Shown here: piece after piece, positions 61,069 to 64,000 of the stretch | Numbering within the stretch: the first letter of the stretch is position 1 | How the letters are laid out: each line of letters opens with the position of its first letter | Assembly: GCA_020226215.1 (NCBI GenBank) | Contig: CM035233.1 | Location: forward strand, 55,885,751 to 55,949,750 | DNA from: Sindora glabra | Taxonomy: Eukaryota; Streptophyta; Magnoliopsida; Fabales; Fabaceae | DNA: 64,000 nt | Direction of reading: 5' to 3' | Translations under genes and position numbers: made by a program | Notes under the pieces: model-generated | Seen by the model: only the letters and a program-made list of their open reading frames with translations | Told to the model about the DNA's origin: nothing | Databases searched by the model: none

Positions 61069-63081
61069 CCCTTTGTTTGGTTGGAGTGAAAAGGGAGGAG
61101 AAAAGAAAATTAGGGTAGAAATGAGAAGAAAAATAATAGTTTTCTTCTGTTTGGTTGGAGCAGAAAATAGGAAAGAAGAGAGTTTTGCAGATGTACAGTA
61201 ACGTGGGCCCCACATATCTTTTTTCTCCTCTACTTTGGAGAGAAACGAGCAGAAAACTCTTGAAGAAGCTGGTGCCGGGGAGTTGGCCACCGTACGGAAG
61301 ACGAGCTAGCTGGAGTGCGGCTGCTGCTGTCGGACGGAACTCCACCGTGAAGGCACCGGCGACGTCCCTGCGAGGTGAGCTTCCTGTCGGCATCTTTCCC
61401 CATGTTTTTGCTGGTTTCTACTGCGTCTGTGCCTACATCTTCAGCATTGCAGTGTTGTTGCACCTGTGCCTGTATCTTCAACGTTGTTGCGCCTGTGTCT
61501 TCAGTCGCGTGTGGACGAGGAGGCTGCCAGAGACGAGGAAGCGGCTGTCGATCCGGACGTCATCAGGTGCTGGGCGTGGAAAAGCTGCTGCCGATCCGGT
61601 GCTGGGCATGAAGGAAACTTGGTTGAGTTGGAGGCTGCTGCTGCGTGGGGAGCTGCTGCTGCTGTGTTCGTTCCAGCTGCGGAGGAGGTCTTTGCCGGCG
61701 ACGTCATCGGAGGTAGGTGCGGAGGCCGGAGAAGGTCTGCAAATTGGCGCTGTTTGGAGCTTGTTCTTGGCGTGCCTTCCACGATCACCATCGCGGCTTC
61801 GTTGCACCTGCGGGAGGCCGGAGAAGGTCGAGTTTTTGCTTCTTCTTCGCGGGTTGCTGGCCGAGGGAGGTGCTGGACGGCCGATCTGCAGCTCAGGTGG
61901 CCGGAAAATGCAGAGGCGGCCGGGTCTGGCTACTGGACGGCCCGAACTGGGTCATCTAGCCCGACCCGGTTTGACCGGGTCAAACAGACCTGATTTTCCC
62001 TTTTTTTTTACATAATTAAGAAATATTTTTTTAGGAATAAAAATATTTGTACTCTGTATTAATTATTGGATTATCTTTATGTTACTTAAATTTGGATGAT
62101 TATGATAAAAATATGTAAGTTTGAAAAGTGGGGTTTGAAAATTTGGAAAAAAAAAATAAAGTGTATGAGAAAAAAATGGTAAGGAACCAGTTACGGATTA
62201 TCTGATGCATTTGAACAAAATATATGTGAATTGTTTGAAAGTTAGAAGATGAAATTTGTTATATAAGGGTATTGTTTATTTCAATGAAAAAATATCTGTC
62301 AATTCCTTGAATTATTTTGATTAGGGGATACAATGTTTAGTACTAATGAGGATAGCTAATGGTGCAATATCGTTCTTATTAATTTACATTTTGATATTAT
62401 TAATTGTCATACATATAAATATGGTCCTGTACAATCTATATGTTGTTGATTATTAGATTAAAGCTAATATCTTGATTGTTAATATGTTGTTGATTATTAG
62501 AAGGGTTCTGTATATTTTCCCCATGAACACGCACAGTTGATGATGACTATTAGGTTAAGACATTTTATAATGAATCTTATTTTGAATTGATAACATTCAG
62601 TAAAAGGAGGATAAAGTTAATGTCTTTCTATTTCACGTGATAATGAGATTATTCAATTTTTACAATGTGCACGTCTTCTTAATTTTTTAGTAAGTAAATT
62701 TGTAAAAAGTGATGAAAAAATATGATGGCTTGGAATTATAATTAATTATTTATTTTAAGTTTAATTAATAAATTATTTTAATTAAATTTATTCTATTTAT
62801 AAATAATTTAATTTTTTAAATTTTAATATTATTTTGGTATAATAAATGTTGTTGTATTAATTTTATATCCATTCAAATAAAAGTAATTAATATTATCCAT
62901 TTTATTTCTCTTTTATTTTTTCCTCTATCCAAATTTCTCCTGCATTTTCTTTTCTCCTCTGTTTTCTCTTACAACCAAACAACCCTGAAGAAAATAACTT
63001 CACCTCTATTTTCTTTCTCCTCTATTTTCTTTTCTCCTCCATTTTCTTTTCTCCTCTTTTCTCTTGCAACCAAACAAAGCC
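61069..63081. mobile_element. 2-kb inverted-repeat DNA transposon, PIF/Harbinger-like, GC-rich core
   Basis: The left end is CCCTTTGTTTGGTTGGAGTG, and the reverse complement of the right end is GGCTTTGTTTGGTTGCAAGA. TAA flanks both sides (61066-61068 and 63082-63084), which matches the 3-bp TWA duplication of PIF/Harbinger and Tourist elements. The terminal motif CTTTGTTTGGTTG is repeated just inside the left end (~61149) and, inverted, near 62980, amid many GGAGAAAAGAAAAT-type subterminal copies. The core (61250-61995) is very GC-rich while the rest is AT-rich. No transposase is recognised, so the element is probably non-autonomous. A Mutator-like origin cannot be excluded without alignment. 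Confidence 0.75.
61250..61995. other. GC-rich core of the inverted-repeat element
   Basis: This 745-bp block is far more GC-rich than anything else in the window and is open in several frames on both strands. The longest frame is 286 codons, from 61155. The peptides are Arg-, Leu-, Ala- and Gly-rich and differ between frames, with no domain I know. It contains internal repeats: three variants of TTGCACCTGTGCCTGTATCT at ~61420, 61457 and 61485; AGGCCGGAGAAGGTC twice (61731 and 61815); and CGATCCGG twice. It could be captured gene sequence, a captured CpG-rich promoter, or a low-complexity expansion. Confidence 0.5.
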
Positions 63082-63123
63082 TAAGAGAAATATAGGTAAG
63101 AGGTAGATTTTAAGACTCGCATA

Positions 63124-63461
63124 AGTTAAGTATTTTTATTATTGAATTTTTTTAAAAAAATTTTAAAGTAATTGAATTAAAATAAAAAACATAATCCCAA
63201 TACATTAAAGATAATTCAATGATAAAAATATTCAATAGGTGAAATTTCTCATAATACGACTTTTTCTAAAAAGTAATCACTATGCTAAAGTTAAGCATTT
63301 TCATTACCGAATTATCTTTTTTCACGTTTCAAAGTAAGTAAATTAAAATTAAAAATACAATCCTAATACACTAAAGATAGTTTAATAATTAAAAATTAAA
63401 TCTCTTAATAGATGGAATTCTCCGTATCACTACCTTTCCTAAAAAGTAACCACTATGCTGA
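63124..63461. repeat. Tandem duplication, period 165 bp
   Basis: AGTTAAGTATTTTTATTA at 63124 recurs as AGTTAAGCATTTTCATTA at 63289. Both copies run to TTTCTAAAAAGTAATCACTA or a variant. The 68-codon open frame from 63412 begins in the second copy and has no recognisable similarity. Confidence 0.85.
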
Positions 63462-64000
63462 AAATACTTTCCAATATCTGACGACATTAGGTTTCCATGC
63501 TGTTTGCAAGCGCCAGAGACCGGTATTCATGTTGCTTGGGACTGTCCTAAGATCAGTAATACTCGATTTTGGATTGTCCACCCGCGAGTTTCCCTGGTTC
63601 TATGGCCTACCGGTGTAAATTTAATCTGAAGAATGATTTATCTAGCATGGTTGTTGGAAGCTTTGTTTTCATGTGCTGGATGTTGTGGTCGAAACTGACT
63701 GGATTTTGAAAATAATGCTGGTTTAACTAAAGATATTGCTGTAGAAGTGGCACGTTTGTGTCAATGAATTTGTATTCTCTAGAAGTAGAGATGCAAATAA
63801 ATTAGGTCGAGTTAGGTTTTACCTTAAATATGTTGGTCTGTATTACAAAATATTGGCCCGAATCTAACCTATTAACCTATATAAACTTTATTTCAAATCC
63901 GGTCTGACTTATTTTAAAAATCTGACTTATCCTGTTAATCTATTTAAAAGTTTATTTTTAAATACAAATTTTTAAATAGACTAACAACTTAAGGTTTGAA
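63462..64000. other. Window end, possible left part of another hAT-like element
   Basis: GAAGTAGAGATGCAAATAAA at ~63782, followed by TTAGGTCGAGTTAGG and TGGCCCGAATCTAACC, resembles the ends of hAT-like MITEs seen elsewhere here. The right end would lie beyond the window. No gene is recognised in 63462-63780. Confidence 0.3.

Noticed and set aside
61155..62015. A 286-codon open frame as a real protein gene
   Set aside because: It lies in a GC-rich block that is open in several frames on both strands, has no recognisable domain, and starts inside a transposon terminal region. High GC alone explains the length.

Overview
The window is nuclear DNA from a flowering plant, most likely a eudicot. 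It is very AT-rich, its genes are split by GT-AG introns, and the space between genes is filled with decayed LTR retrotransposons, short inverted-repeat DNA transposons, LINE tails and long TA microsatellites. I cannot name the species from sequence alone. All splice models below were made by eye from GT/AG sites, reading-frame phase and family similarity.

Layout. 1-650 is a palindromic minisatellite with a higher-order repeat. 1.8-9.1 kb is a decayed, apparently non-coding Ty1/copia-type element with related LTRs at both ends. 9.9-15.1 kb (minus) is an intact gene for an uncharacterised 747-residue protein with a Rho-N/SAP-like C-terminus; its TATA box lies at about 15.08 kb. 15.7-19.8 kb (plus) is a decayed copy of a DEAD-box RNA helicase gene (RH10/Rrp3/DDX47 type) that keeps its introns. 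20-25.2 kb holds no gene I recognise. 25.2-28.5 kb (plus) is an intact four-exon nucleotide-sugar transporter gene of the UUAT1 type (309 residues). 28.6-34 kb is AT-rich and holds small hAT-like elements and microsatellites.

34.06-54.61 kb (minus) is, in my reading, one gene: an autoinhibited Ca2+-ATPase of the ACA4/ACA11 type (1033 residues). Six exons lie at 34.06-38.40 kb. The first exon, with the calmodulin-binding autoinhibitory N-terminus, lies 16 kb upstream at 54.44-54.61 kb. This giant first intron contains a structurally complete but dead Ty1/copia element (39416-48197, TATTA target-site duplication). That element is itself interrupted in gag by an hAT-like element with an 8-bp duplication. 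LINE tails and a fold-back element lie in the same intron.

55.4-56.05 kb (plus) is a truncated ABCC4/ABCC14-type ABC transporter pseudogene. Immediately after it is a truncated hAT-like repeat related to one at 30.6 kb. 57-61 kb is AT-rich with no recognised gene. 61069-63081 is a 2-kb element with terminal inverted repeats and a TAA duplication (PIF/Harbinger style) that carries a strikingly GC-rich core. The window ends in a tandem duplication and AT-rich DNA.

The three intact genes act in different places: the Ca2+ pump on an endomembrane, the nucleotide-sugar transporter probably in the Golgi, and the Rho-N-like protein at an unknown site. Nothing suggests that they work together. The features most worth a second look are the 16-kb intron with its nested insertions and the GC-rich inverted-repeat element.
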